Positions 1 to 8,579 of a stretch of 40,257 bases of DNA are shown piece after piece; within the stretch, counting starts at the first letter, position 1; every line of letters starts with the position of its first letter. Below the pieces are notes generated by a model. The model was not told the DNA's origin and made no database searches. It was given only the letters and a program-made list of their open reading frames with translations. This DNA is from Anaerolineae bacterium (GTDB taxonomy: Bacteria > Chloroflexota > Anaerolineae > SpSt-313), in assembly GCA_023511475.1 (NCBI GenBank), contig JAIMBM010000001.1, positions 1 to 40,257 of the forward strand, given 5' to 3'. Both the position numbers and the translations under genes were made by a program.

Positions 1-13
1 CGTTCCTGCTGCG

Positions 14-22
14 TGCTATAGT
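14..22 (+). promoter_or_regulatory. Extended -10 element before the pyr operon
   Basis: TGC followed by TATAGT (17-22) fits an extended -10 box. The expected transcription start lies about five bases before the ATG at 35, so the message would have almost no leader. Any -35 box would fall outside the window. It supports the fused first gene being a genuine transcription unit with its own promoter. Confidence 0.45.
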
Positions 23-34
23 GGGACTCCCGCG

Positions 35-1210
35 ATGAGCGACAGGTCCGCTGCTGTCATTCCCGATCGCCCGTCGTTCAAGGCCTCCGAGGTCTGCGAG
101 CTGCTGGGCATCCAGCCCTACGTCCTGCGCACGTGGGAGAACGAGTTCAAGAACCTCGGCGTGGCGAAGGCGGCCGGGGCCCCTCGCGTGTATCGGCGTC
201 GCGACGTGGAGCTGGCGCTGCGCATCAAGGCGCTCGTCTTCACGGACGGGCTGACACTGGCCGGCGCCCGGCGCCGGCTCGAGCAGGAGAATCTCCTGGT
301 GCCGCCGGCGACCGACGGCCAACAACTCGAACGGAAACGCAGGCTGTTCGAGGAGCGGGCGTGCTGCGACTATGGGCTTTTCCTGGGGGCCGGCGAGCAG
401 GCACTCCCCCGCCCCGAGGATGCCGCGGAGGCTGTCGGCCTCAAGTTGTACCTCACCCCGACCTTCGGGCCGCTCCGACTCGAGTCGTTGGGGGCACTCC
501 TCGCGATCTTCAGGAGCTGGCCGGCTGCGAGGCCCATTGCGGTGCATGCCGAGGGCATGAGCATGGCGGTCCCGATCCTGCTGGCGGAGCTCATGGGCAG
601 GCGCGTGCACCTGTGCCACGTGGCGCGCGCGGATGAGATCACGCTGGTGCGGGCAGCCAAGGAGCGCGGCGTGGCGGTGACCTGCGAGGTGGCGCCGCAT
701 CACCTGTACCTGACGCGCGAGGACGCCGGGGCCCTGGGCGCGCTCGGGCAGATGAAGCCACCGCTTGCCGGGGCCGAGGACGTGGATGCGCTGTGGCGTA
801 ACCTGGGTGTAGTGGATCTCGTGGCCTCGGATCACGCGCCGCACACCCTCGCCGAGAAGCAGAGTGCCCAGCCGCCTCCCGGCGTGCCGGGTGTGGAGAC
901 GATGCTCCCGCTCCTGGTCACTGCGGTCCACGAGGGCCGCCTGAGCGCGGACCGGCTCGTCGAGCTCCTGCGTGAGGGGCCGCAACGGGTGTATGGGGTG
1001 CGCGCCCCAGAGGCGACGGTCGAGATCGAGATCGGTGGACCCTTCGAGATACGGGCGGCCAACCTGCACACCCGATGCGGGTGGACGCCTTTCGAGGGGC
1101 GGCGGGTGAATGCACGGGTGCGGCGGGTAGTGCTGCGCGGCCGCACGGTGTTTGAGGATGGTCACGTCCTGGGCGGGCCCGGGTTCGGGCGCCAGCTTCG
1201 ACCTGGGTAG
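35..1210 (+). CDS. MerR-type HTH fused to an N-terminally truncated dihydroorotase
   Basis: Residues about 14-85 are a MerR-like winged helix (KASEVCELLGIQPYVLRTWE, then RVYRRRDVE and GLTLAGARRRLE). From about residue 90 (PPATD) the protein is a dihydroorotase resembling the CAD-type enzyme. Visible are the carbamylated-lysine site in LKLYL (K137), VHAE (H171), CHVA (H195), APHHL (H222/H223) and SDHAPH (D266). The first 70 or so residues of a normal dihydroorotase, including the HxH metal ligands, are absent and the DNA-binding domain stands in their place. The gene heads the pyr operon, 50 bases before pyrB. Either it is a catalytically dead enzyme reused as a pyrimidine-sensing regulator, or it is a damaged pyrC. 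The domain calls are seen in the sequence; the regulatory role is inference. The frame is open throughout, with no frameshift visible at the junction. Confidence 0.85.
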   Translation: MSDRSAAVIPDRPSFKASEVCELLGIQPYVLRTWENEFKNLGVAKAAGAPRVYRRRDVELALRIKALVFTDGLTLAGARRRLEQENLLVPPATDGQQLERKRRLFEERACCDYGLFLGAGEQALPRPEDAAEAVGLKLYLTPTFGPLRLESLGALLAIFRSWPAARPIAVHAEGMSMAVPILLAELMGRRVHLCHVARADEITLVRAAKERGVAVTCEVAPHHLYLTREDAGALGALGQMKPPLAGAEDVDALWRNLGVVDLVASDHAPHTLAEKQSAQPPPGVPGVETMLPLLVTAVHEGRLSADRLVELLREGPQRVYGVRAPEATVEIEIGGPFEIRAANLHTRCGWTPFEGRRVNARVRRVVLRGRTVFEDGHVLGGPGFGRQLRPG

Positions 1211-1260
1211 GCACTGCCCGGGGCGCCGGACAACTGGACAGGCTGGCAAGGAGGGAGAGC

Positions 1261-2238
1261 ATGGCTATGGTCAGGGCACCGATTTTCGCTCAACTGATGG
1301 CGAACACTAACAACGGGTTCTACCAGCAGGATATCATCTCGGTTCGCCAGTTCGACCGGGTCAAGCTGGACTATATCTTTGGCGTGGCCGAGGAGATGCG
1401 ACACATGGTCCAGCAGATCGGGTCCGCTGATCTGCTGCGGGGTCGGGTGCTTGCCAACCTCTTCTACGAGCCCTCGACGCGCACGAGTTCGTCCTTCATG
1501 GCGGCCATGCAGCGGCTCGGTGGCAGCGTGATTCCGATCAACGAGGTCCGCTACTCCTCCGTGACTAAAGGCGAGTCCCTGCCCGACACGGTGCGGACGC
1601 TGGAGTGCTACGCGGACATCATCGTGCTGCGCCATCCCGAAGTCGGATCGGCGCAGATTGCGGCGGACTATGCCTCCAAACCCGTCATCAATGCTGGCGA
1701 CGGCACGGGCGAGCATCCGACCCAGGCTCTGCTCGACCTGTTTACGATCCAGGAGGAGATCGGCCGGATCGACGGTCTGAAGGTAGCGATGGTGGGCGAC
1801 CTGAAGTACGGGCGCACCGTGCACTCGCTCACAAGGCTCCTGTCGCTCTTCAACGTCGAGTTGCTGTTTGTGTCTCCGGAGGTGCTGCGGCTCCCGCGGG
1901 AGTTGGTCGACGAGGTGCAGGCGAAAGGGCTGCCGTTCAGTGAGCATGAGGACGTCGCCAAAGTCGTGGCGGATGTGGACGTGCTCTACGTGACCCGTGT
2001 GCAGCGGGAGCGGTTCGAGGACGAGTCCCTGTACGAGAAGGTGAAGGACTGCTACGTTATCACGCCCGAACTCCTCAAGCGGGCAAAGGAGCGCATGATC
2101 GTCATGCACCCGCTGCCTCGCGTCAATGAGATCAGCTACGAGGTGGATAGGGACCCGCGCGCAGCCTATTTCCGGCAGATGGCGAACGGGATGTACATCC
2201 GCATGGCGCTGCTGGCGGCCGTGCTGGGGCGGGCGTGA
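1261..2238 (+). CDS. pyrB: Aspartate carbamoyltransferase catalytic chain
   Basis: Condenses carbamoyl phosphate and L-aspartate to N-carbamoyl-aspartate, the committed step of pyrimidine synthesis, in the cytosol. The carbamoyl-phosphate loop PSTRTS is at 71-76, the second loop VTKGES at 101-106, HPTQ at 152-155 and MHPLPRVNE from 282. All are intact in 325 residues, the usual length of a catalytic chain plus a short N-terminal extension. A GGAGGGAG ribosome site precedes the ATG. No pyrI regulatory chain follows; the partner upstream is the MerR-dihydroorotase fusion. Many bacteria pair PyrB with an active or inactive dihydroorotase in a holoenzyme, so a physical complex with the upstream product is possible but not shown. 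Confidence 0.95.
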   Translation: MAMVRAPIFAQLMANTNNGFYQQDIISVRQFDRVKLDYIFGVAEEMRHMVQQIGSADLLRGRVLANLFYEPSTRTSSSFMAAMQRLGGSVIPINEVRYSSVTKGESLPDTVRTLECYADIIVLRHPEVGSAQIAADYASKPVINAGDGTGEHPTQALLDLFTIQEEIGRIDGLKVAMVGDLKYGRTVHSLTRLLSLFNVELLFVSPEVLRLPRELVDEVQAKGLPFSEHEDVAKVVADVDVLYVTRVQRERFEDESLYEKVKDCYVITPELLKRAKERMIVMHPLPRVNEISYEVDRDPRAAYFRQMANGMYIRMALLAAVLGRA

Positions 2239-2244
2239 GGGGCC

Positions 2245-3663
2245 ATGGCGTTCTTCACAGTGCTCGAGGAAGTGTCGAGGAGACGAGGGAGCCTCCTCTG
2301 TGTTGGCCTGGACCCTGATCGGCGGATCATGCCGGAGGCCTTTGCCCGCGAGTCGGAGCCGCTGTGGGCGTGGAACCGTGCTGTCATCGAGGCCACGGCC
2401 GCATACGTCTGCGCCTACAAGCCCAACATGGCGTTCTATGAGGCGGAGGGCGCAGCGGGGCTAGAGGTGCTGAGGCGAACGATCGACTGTGCGCACGCCC
2501 ATGGGACGCCGGTTATCCTGGACGCCAAACGTGCGGACGTTGCCCACAGTGCGGAGGCGTACGCTCGCGCCGCCTTTGAGGTGTGGGAGGCGGATGCCGT
2601 CACGGTGAACCCGTACCTGGGCCATGACGCCATCGGCGCCTTTGCCCGCTACGCTGACAAAGGCGTGTATGTGCTGTGCCACACGTCAAATCCAGGAGCC
2701 CGCGACCTCCAGGAGCGACGAACGGAGGGCAGGCCGCTTTACCTGGCCCTGGCCGAGATGGTCGCTCGCCTGAACACCGCGGGCAACCTCGGGCTGGTGG
2801 TCGGCGCGACCTATCCGGAGGCGCTCAGGGAGGTCAGGTCGATGGCGGTTGGTCTGCCCTTCCTGGTTCCGGGTGTCGGGGCACAGGGGGGCGAGGTCGA
2901 GCGTGCCGTCGCGGCCGGCCTGCGGGCGGACGGGGGTGGCCTCATTATCAGCGCTTCGCGGTCAGTGATCGGGGCGGAGGATTTCGGCGGCGCGGCGCGT
3001 GCGCTGCGGGACGCCATGGCGGCGGCGCGAGCCGCAACCCTGGGCAGGCCGCAGCACGAGGTGATTCCGGAGGACGCCCTGATCGTCGCCCTTCATGAGG
3101 CTGGCTGTGTCCGCCTTGGCGACTTTATGCTGCACTCGGGGCAGCGCTCGCCGATCTATCTGGACCTGCGCGTGCTGGTGTCGAGCCCAGACGTGCTGTG
3201 GCAGGTGGCGCGGGCGTATATCGGCCTGCTTGAGGGCCTCGGCTACGACCGCCTGGCAGCCATCCCCTATGCTGCACTGCCGATCGGGACCGCCGTGGCG
3301 CTGCTCGCGGACAGGCCGCTGGTGTATCCGCGTCTGGAAGCCAAGCAGTATGGAACCGCGCGGCGGATCGAGGGCACCTGGAACCCGGGGGAAAGGGTCG
3401 TGGTGCTCGATGACGTGATCACGACCGGCGCGAGCAAGCTGGAGGCGATCCGCCCGCTCGAGGAGAGTGGGCTTGTGGCGCGGGACATTGTGGTCCTCGT
3501 CGACCGTGGTCAGGGTGGACGGGAGGCGCTGGAGGCGGAGGGATATCGCGTGCATGCGCTTCTGACTCTGCGCCGGATTGTGGAGGTGCTCGCACGCCTG
3601 GGCCGCATCTCAGATGCTGACCGCGACCGGGTGACGGCGTTTCTGGAGGGCCAGAAGCCTTGA
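2245..3663 (+). CDS. pyrFE: Bifunctional OMP decarboxylase - orotate phosphoribosyltransferase (PyrF-PyrE fusion)
   Basis: One chain carries the last two steps to UMP in reverse order. Residues about 1-265 are an OMP decarboxylase with the catalytic DAKRAD signature (D93, K95, D98). Residues about 275-472 are orotate phosphoribosyltransferase with the PRPP loop VVLDDVITTGAS near 385-397. This decarboxylase-first arrangement is the opposite of animal UMP synthase and occurs in scattered bacteria and kinetoplastids. The gene starts six bases after pyrB stops, and its TGA overlaps the TTG start of pyrD, so the operon is translationally coupled. Both active sites look complete. Confidence 0.94.
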   Translation: MAFFTVLEEVSRRRGSLLCVGLDPDRRIMPEAFARESEPLWAWNRAVIEATAAYVCAYKPNMAFYEAEGAAGLEVLRRTIDCAHAHGTPVILDAKRADVAHSAEAYARAAFEVWEADAVTVNPYLGHDAIGAFARYADKGVYVLCHTSNPGARDLQERRTEGRPLYLALAEMVARLNTAGNLGLVVGATYPEALREVRSMAVGLPFLVPGVGAQGGEVERAVAAGLRADGGGLIISASRSVIGAEDFGGAARALRDAMAAARAATLGRPQHEVIPEDALIVALHEAGCVRLGDFMLHSGQRSPIYLDLRVLVSSPDVLWQVARAYIGLLEGLGYDRLAAIPYAALPIGTAVALLADRPLVYPRLEAKQYGTARRIEGTWNPGERVVVLDDVITTGASKLEAIRPLEESGLVARDIVVLVDRGQGGREALEAEGYRVHALLTLRRIVEVLARLGRISDADRDRVTAFLEGQKP

Positions 3664-4595
3664 GGGATGTGGGTCTCTCGGTCGAGCTGTGCGGCGTCCG
3701 CCTCCGCACCCCTTTCGTTCTTGCCGCCGGCGTGCTGGGGACTACGGCGGCCCTCCTTGAGCGGGTCGCACGGAGGGGGGCGGGTGCGGTGACGGCCAAG
3801 TCGTGCAGCGTGCGGCCGCGGCGGGGACACCCTAACCCGACGGTTCTGCCCTGGGAGGGCGGGCTCATCAATGCCGTCGGGCTGGCAAACCCCGGGGCGG
3901 CGGCGATGGTGGCCATCCTTGCCGACACCCGGCGCCGGCTCGCTCCTCTCGGTGTGCCGCTGATCGCCAGCGTGTTTGCCGAGGAGGCAGGCGGGTTCGG
4001 GGAGGTAGTGCGCATCCTCGAGGAGGCGGAGCCCGACTTTTACGAGGTGAATATCTCGTGTCCGAACGTCGCGGAAGAGCTCGGCCTGCCCTTCGCCGCC
4101 GATCCCGTGCAGGCGGCGCGGGCGACGGCTGCGGTTCGGGCGGCAACGCGCCGGCCGGTGATCGTCAAGCTCTCGCCGAACGTGGCCGATATCTGCGCGG
4201 TTGGCAGAGCGGTAGTGGACGCGGGCGCGGACGCGCTGGCCGCGATCAACACCCTCGGCCCGGGAATGCTCATCGACATCCGGGCGAGGACGCCGGTGCT
4301 GGCGAACCGGGTGGGCGGGCTCTCCGGGCCGGCCGTTCGGCCGGTAGCGGTGCGGTGCGTCTACGACCTGAGCCGGGCGGTGGCCGTGCCCATCATTGGT
4401 ATGGGGGGCGTAACGACGGGTGAGGATGCGGTGGAGATGATCATGGCCGGTGCGACCGCGGTGGGCGTGGGCTCGGCGTTCTACCAGCGGGGGATGGGCG
4501 TGCTCGAAGCCATGGCCGCGGAAATACGGGCCTTCATGCAGGAGCAGGGCTTTGGCTGCGTGTCGGAGATGAGGGGGCTGGCCCATGGCGCCTAG
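3660..4595 (+). CDS. pyrD: Dihydroorotate dehydrogenase catalytic subunit, class 1B
   Basis: Oxidises dihydroorotate to orotate using FMN and passes electrons to PyrK. The class 1 catalytic cysteine lies in NISCPN (C134), and the late G-MGGV and GATAVGVGSA stretches form the flavin phosphate site. At 311 residues it has the normal class 1B length, with no membrane-anchoring N-terminus of class 2. The chosen start is TTG at 3660 (TTGA overlap with pyrFE), with GGAGG about ten bases upstream. GTG at 3669 is the alternative but lies only two bases from GAGGG. It overlaps pyrK by 11 bases. Confidence 0.94.
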   Translation: MRDVGLSVELCGVRLRTPFVLAAGVLGTTAALLERVARRGAGAVTAKSCSVRPRRGHPNPTVLPWEGGLINAVGLANPGAAAMVAILADTRRRLAPLGVPLIASVFAEEAGGFGEVVRILEEAEPDFYEVNISCPNVAEELGLPFAADPVQAARATAAVRAATRRPVIVKLSPNVADICAVGRAVVDAGADALAAINTLGPGMLIDIRARTPVLANRVGGLSGPAVRPVAVRCVYDLSRAVAVPIIGMGGVTTGEDAVEMIMAGATAVGVGSAFYQRGMGVLEAMAAEIRAFMQEQGFGCVSEMRGLAHGA

Positions 4596-5301
4596 CCCAC
4601 ATCGTGCCGGAAGGGTGGTCCGGGTCGAGCCAGCCGGCCATCGGGGTGTGACGATCGTCTCAGACATCCGGCTTTCTGCACGGCCTGGCCAGTTCGTCAT
4701 GCTCTGGGTACCGCGGGCGGACGAAAAGCCCTTCAGCCTGGTCGCGGACAATCCCCTGACGCTGGCCGTGGTCCCGGTCGGACCAGTTACCGGCCGACTC
4801 CAGCAGCTGCAGCCCGGCGACCCACTGTATGTGCGGGGGCCTCTGGGCCGGGGCTTCTCGTTGGATGGGCAGCGACCGCTCCTGGTGGCGGGTGGCAGCG
4901 GGGCTGCTCCGCTCGCCTTCCTCGCGAGCCGGCTTGCCGCGGCGGGCCGTGAGGTGACGGTGGCCCTCGGGGCGCGCTCCGCCGGCGAGCTGCTTCTGGT
5001 GGAGCGGTACCAGGCGGCCGCAGCGCGCCTGTGGATCACTACAGAAGACGGCAGCGCAGGGGAGCGGGGGCTCGTTGTGTCGGTCGCAGAGCGCCTGCTG
5101 GCCAATGGAGGGTGCGACCGCGTGTACGCCTGCGGTCCGGTGCCGATGCTCGAGCGGGTCGCGGCGCTGTGCCGGGAGTATGGGGTCCCCGGCGAGGCAA
5201 GCTATGAGGCCTATATGCGCTGCGGGATCGGCGTGTGTGGCTCTTGTGACCGGGGCGACGGCCTCCTCGTCTGCCGCGATGGGCCCGTGTTTGACCTGTA
5301 G
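4585..5301 (+). CDS. pyrK: Dihydroorotate dehydrogenase electron-transfer subunit
   Basis: A ferredoxin-reductase-fold protein that carries electrons from PyrD to NAD+ through FAD and a [2Fe-2S] cluster. The FAD region includes KPFSL near 48-52, and GGSGAAPL at 103-110 is the nucleotide-binding turn. The cluster ligands are C213, C218, C221 and C230 (C-x4-C-x2-C-x8-C), all intact. At 238 residues it is slightly short of typical PyrK. It is the last gene of the pyr operon and overlaps pyrD, matching a PyrD-PyrK heterotetramer. No clear terminator follows. Confidence 0.93.
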   Translation: MAPSPHRAGRVVRVEPAGHRGVTIVSDIRLSARPGQFVMLWVPRADEKPFSLVADNPLTLAVVPVGPVTGRLQQLQPGDPLYVRGPLGRGFSLDGQRPLLVAGGSGAAPLAFLASRLAAAGREVTVALGARSAGELLLVERYQAAAARLWITTEDGSAGERGLVVSVAERLLANGGCDRVYACGPVPMLERVAALCREYGVPGEASYEAYMRCGIGVCGSCDRGDGLLVCRDGPVFDL

Positions 5302-5319
5302 GAACCCTGTCTATCGCCA

Positions 5320-5348
5320 TTGACATCGCAAGCCTCCCATGGCATATT
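5320..5348 (+). promoter_or_regulatory. Sigma-A-like promoter for 5402 gene
   Basis: TTGACA (5320-5325), a 17-base spacer, then CATATT (5343-5348). The -35 box is perfect consensus. It starts the unit containing the AIR-synthase-like gene and the membrane protein behind it, separating them from the pyr operon. Confidence 0.7.
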
Positions 5349-5401
5349 CCTCTCCCGTCAATGTCCCCTTTCCCGATCGTTGATGCGCAGGTGAGGCACA
5401 C

Positions 5402-6424
5402 ATGGCCGTGCACCGGCTGCCTACTGGAAAACTGCCCCTGGAGATGCTTGCCGAGCTGCTGAAGCAGTGCCCGATACGCGACCTGCGGGTGGTCGCGGGA
5501 GCGGGTGTGGGCGAGGACGCGGCGGTCGTCGATATGGGCGACCGCCTTCTGGTGGCCAAGAGTGACCCCATCACCTTTGCTACCGATCGCATCGGCTGGT
5601 ATGCCGTGCACGTGAACGCCAACGACGTGGCGACGACCGGCGCGGCTCCGCGGTGGATGCTCGTCACCCTGCTCTTGCCGGAGGGCAAGGCCAGCTTTGC
5701 CGATGCCCAGGGCATCATGGCGCAGGTTGGCGCGGCCTGTGAGGGCCTGGGCATCTCGGTGATTGGTGGGCACACCGAGGTCACCTATGGCCTCGACCGG
5801 CCGATCGTCGTCGGGCACATGCTGGGCGAGGCGAGCCGCGACAGACTGGTGAGGAGCAGCGGGGCGCGCGTCGGCGACGCCATCGTCCTGGCCGGCGCAA
5901 TCGCGGTAGAGGGGGCGGCGCTGATTGCCAGGGAGTGCGGGGAAGCGCTCCGGTCTCTGGGCATCGAGGAGGCTACTCTTGCCGAGGCGCGGCACTACCT
6001 GGATGAGCCGGGCATCAGTGTGGTGCGGGCGGCCCGCCTTGCGATCGAGCACGCAGACGTCCATGCCATGCATGATCCAACGGAGGGAGGTCTGGCGACC
6101 GGCCTGCACGAGCTCGCGTGGGCTTCGGGTGTGGGCCTGCGCGTGTACCGGGACCGGATTCCGGTCCTGCCCGCCTGCGGGCGTCTGTGCGAGGAGCTGG
6201 GGCTGGACCCGCTCGGTTTGATCGCCTCGGGATCGCTGTTGGTGGCCGTTGACGCGTGTAGCGTGCCTGCCCTGGGAGCGGCCTATGAGCGGGAAGGCAT
6301 TCGGTGGGCTGAGATCGGTGCCGCGGTGCCCCGCGGCGAAGGACTGCGGCTGGTTGATAACGGCGTGGAGACGTCGCTGCCACGCTTTGACCAGGACGAG
6401 TTTACGCGACTTCTGACCTGCTGA
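5402..6424 (+). CDS. AIR-synthase-related protein (HypE/PurM superfamily)
   Basis: The protein has the PurM/HypE two-domain fold: an N-terminal ATP-binding half with GEDAAVVD near 37-44 and NANDVATTGA near 72-81, and a C-terminal half with AMHDPTEGGL near 222-231. Family members phosphorylate or dehydrate substrates such as FGAM (PurM) or the HypE C-terminal thiocarboxamide. The last residue is cysteine, as in HypE, but the context LLTC lacks the usual PRIC-type tail. No hyp or hydrogenase gene is in the window. It could be one of the stand-alone AIR-synthase-like proteins of unknown substrate. The superfamily is sure; the function is not. Confidence 0.8.
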   Translation: MAVHRLPTGKLPLEMLAELLKQCPIRDLRVVAGAGVGEDAAVVDMGDRLLVAKSDPITFATDRIGWYAVHVNANDVATTGAAPRWMLVTLLLPEGKASFADAQGIMAQVGAACEGLGISVIGGHTEVTYGLDRPIVVGHMLGEASRDRLVRSSGARVGDAIVLAGAIAVEGAALIARECGEALRSLGIEEATLAEARHYLDEPGISVVRAARLAIEHADVHAMHDPTEGGLATGLHELAWASGVGLRVYRDRIPVLPACGRLCEELGLDPLGLIASGSLLVAVDACSVPALGAAYEREGIRWAEIGAAVPRGEGLRLVDNGVETSLPRFDQDEFTRLLTC

Positions 6425-6433
6425 AGGAGCAAG

Positions 6434-8566
6434 TTGGCCAAGCTCTTGCTCTTCGTGGCGTGGCCGGCGGTGCTGGTGGCCCTGGCAGTGCAGGCCTGGC
6501 GCACCGGCCCGGTCGGGGCGCTGAGGGCGCTTATGCAGGGGACGCTCTGGTATGATTCCGACCAGAGTGCGATCGGTGGCGCGGGGGCGCAGGCAGCGTT
6601 GGTTCTGGGGCACGGAGTGGGCCTGGCCTATCTCTGGCGCATCTCGGGCAGGAGCTATGAGCAGGCTGTGCCGCTCGGCCTGGCGTCGTCGGTGGCCCTG
6701 CTCCTGCCACAGCTGAGCGCGCTCTGGCGCCGCCGGGGTGTCGACGCAACGGTCTTGACGCCGCTGGTCGTGCCATACGGAGCGGGGCTCCTGCTGGGGC
6801 TGCATCTGCTGCCAGCGGCCGAGGGGTACACGCTGCTGCGTGTCTGCTGCGTGGCTGCCGCGGGCTATACGCTGCTGATACAGGCCGAGCGCTTCTGGCC
6901 GCACAGGGTGGCGGGGAGAGTGGTCCGCCCGGCGCCGCTCCTGCTGCTGGCTTTCACTGCGGTGTGGGCGCTGGCTGAGTACCTGGGTGGACGCACCCAT
7001 GGGGTGACCGGCAGCGACCCCTTCTGCTACGCGCAGATGGCCGTGGATATCGCCCGGCACGGCGATCCCCGGCATGTGTTCACGCTTTTCCCGGCAGTGA
7101 GTGAGCTGGGGATCCCCTGGTGGCCGATTGTGCACGTGGGGTACTATCCCCCGGGAGATGGCGGGACCTCGGCGACGGTGTGGCCTGTGGGCTGGCCGGC
7201 GCTCCTCGCCGTGGGGTACCTCTTCCTTGGCGAGATCGGTCTGTACGTGTGGGCACCATTGGCGGGGCTCCTTGTGCTCCTCGCTCTGGCAGGCCTGGTC
7301 CGGGAGGTCTGGCCCGAGCAGCGCGCACAGAGCCGCTGGCTGGGGCTGGCGCTCGGGGCACTGATCCTGGCTACATCGCAGGAGCAGGTGCTGCAGCTGC
7401 TCGTGCCGATGGCGGACGTGCCCGCGCAGCTGTTCACCGTACTGGCCGTGTGGCTGGCGCTTCGCGCCGGGAGGAGGGCGTCGTGGCCTGAGGCGCTGCT
7501 TGCGGGGATGGCACTGGGCGTGGCCTACGACATCCGCCATACGCAGGTCTTCCTGGCGCCGGCGCTGGCGGTCGCCCTCTGGTGGAAAGGGACGCTCAGG
7601 AGGACGCTCAGGCTTCTCGCTGCTGCGGCGGCGGGGGCGTGTCTCATGGCGCTGCCCGACCTCTGGTACCACGCAGCCGCCTTTGGCAGCCCGTGGCGGC
7701 CGGAGTCTCCGGAGCTCTGCCTCATCGGGGTGCGCTACTGGTGGGCGAATGCGCTGAGGATGGCCGTGGCAGCCGGGGGGCGGGCGGAGTTTGGCCTGCT
7801 CGTGCCGCTGTTGGGGTACGGCGCGTGGCGCCTATGGAAGGAGAACCGCAGGGGAGCGGCGGTCCTGGGCCTTTGGGTTCTGCTGAATGCCGGACCCCAG
7901 TTCCTCTATGGCCCGCTACGCTGGCGGGACCTCCTCGCGGTGGTGCCACCCCTGGCACTGTTTGCGGCCTACGGTGGGGTAGCGTTCCTCGCCTGGCTTC
8001 GTGCCAACCCGCAGCCGAGCTGGGCTCCAGGGTGCGCCGCCCTGGCGGTGGCCCTGGCGCTGACCCTCCGAGTGGGGATCATGCTGGAATGGCCACTGCG
8101 CGACTGCGAGCAAACCTTTGGGTACCTCTCGGCTGAGGAGCGGCGCGCGTTTGCCCTGCTCGGGGAGGTCACTGAGGAGGACGCGGTCATCGGCACGAGC
8201 CTCAACAGCGGCCCGGTCGAGCTCTATGCAGGCCGGGAGTCCTTTCGGCCGGGCGATTGGTCGCGAGGGGAGCTCGAGACCTTCTTGCGGGCTATGGAGC
8301 GGGCGGGAAGGCCAGTGTACATCATCGACGATGGGAACGAGCATGCGGCACTCGTCGTGTCCCTGATGGCCGAGGGGCGGCTTGAGCCAGTTCGGAAGCT
8401 GACCGTGCCGCTCTACGGTGACCGGGAGCAGCTGAGCGGGAGGCTCTATCGCGTCCGGCCGTTGCGCGAGGCCGCCGGGTCCGGCACGGAGACGGTGCCC
8501 GGGATGGGGTTATGCCCTTGCTCCTCCTCTTCCGCCGTGGTAGAATGGCGACCGGTTGTGGGCTAG
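6434..8566 (+). CDS. Polytopic membrane protein, GT-C glycosyltransferase-like
   Basis: A 710-residue protein with about 13-16 hydrophobic helices and a soluble C-terminal domain from about residue 560. The first large loop carries GSDPFCYAQMAVD near residue 193, an acidic motif placed where GT-C (GT39/ArnT/PMT-type) enzymes hold their catalytic aspartate. MADVPAQ near 325 fits a second conserved loop. Such enzymes move a sugar from a polyprenyl-phosphate donor to lipid or protein outside the membrane; the acceptor here cannot be told. The start is TTG with AAGGAG well placed, nine bases behind the AIR-synthase-like gene, so the two are co-transcribed. The C-terminal end contains the promoter of the next gene. 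Confidence 0.7.
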   Translation: MAKLLLFVAWPAVLVALAVQAWRTGPVGALRALMQGTLWYDSDQSAIGGAGAQAALVLGHGVGLAYLWRISGRSYEQAVPLGLASSVALLLPQLSALWRRRGVDATVLTPLVVPYGAGLLLGLHLLPAAEGYTLLRVCCVAAAGYTLLIQAERFWPHRVAGRVVRPAPLLLLAFTAVWALAEYLGGRTHGVTGSDPFCYAQMAVDIARHGDPRHVFTLFPAVSELGIPWWPIVHVGYYPPGDGGTSATVWPVGWPALLAVGYLFLGEIGLYVWAPLAGLLVLLALAGLVREVWPEQRAQSRWLGLALGALILATSQEQVLQLLVPMADVPAQLFTVLAVWLALRAGRRASWPEALLAGMALGVAYDIRHTQVFLAPALAVALWWKGTLRRTLRLLAAAAAGACLMALPDLWYHAAAFGSPWRPESPELCLIGVRYWWANALRMAVAAGGRAEFGLLVPLLGYGAWRLWKENRRGAAVLGLWVLLNAGPQFLYGPLRWRDLLAVVPPLALFAAYGGVAFLAWLRANPQPSWAPGCAALAVALALTLRVGIMLEWPLRDCEQTFGYLSAEERRAFALLGEVTEEDAVIGTSLNSGPVELYAGRESFRPGDWSRGELETFLRAMERAGRPVYIIDDGNEHAALVVSLMAEGRLEPVRKLTVPLYGDREQLSGRLYRVRPLREAAGSGTETVPGMGLCPCSSSSAVVEWRPVVG
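8518..8546 (+). promoter_or_regulatory. Sigma-A-like promoter for LuxR-Kelch gene
   Basis: TTGCTC (8518-8523), 17 bases, TAGAAT (8541-8546). It lies inside the 3' end of the preceding gene, about 34 bases before the GTG start, and gives the regulator its own transcription. Confidence 0.65.
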
Positions 8567-8579
8567 GTCGGAGGTTGGC

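Noticed and set aside
290..340. Assembly misjoin between a merR gene and pyrC
   Set aside because: Not excluded, but the frame is continuous, a promoter-like element precedes the ATG and the junction falls at a domain boundary. Kept as a finding with a read-level check.
5039..7672. 877-residue minus-strand open frame
   Set aside because: Runs antisense to pyrK, the AIR-synthase-like gene and the membrane protein, is full of Arg, Pro, Gln and His and has no domain. It is a GC-bias shadow.
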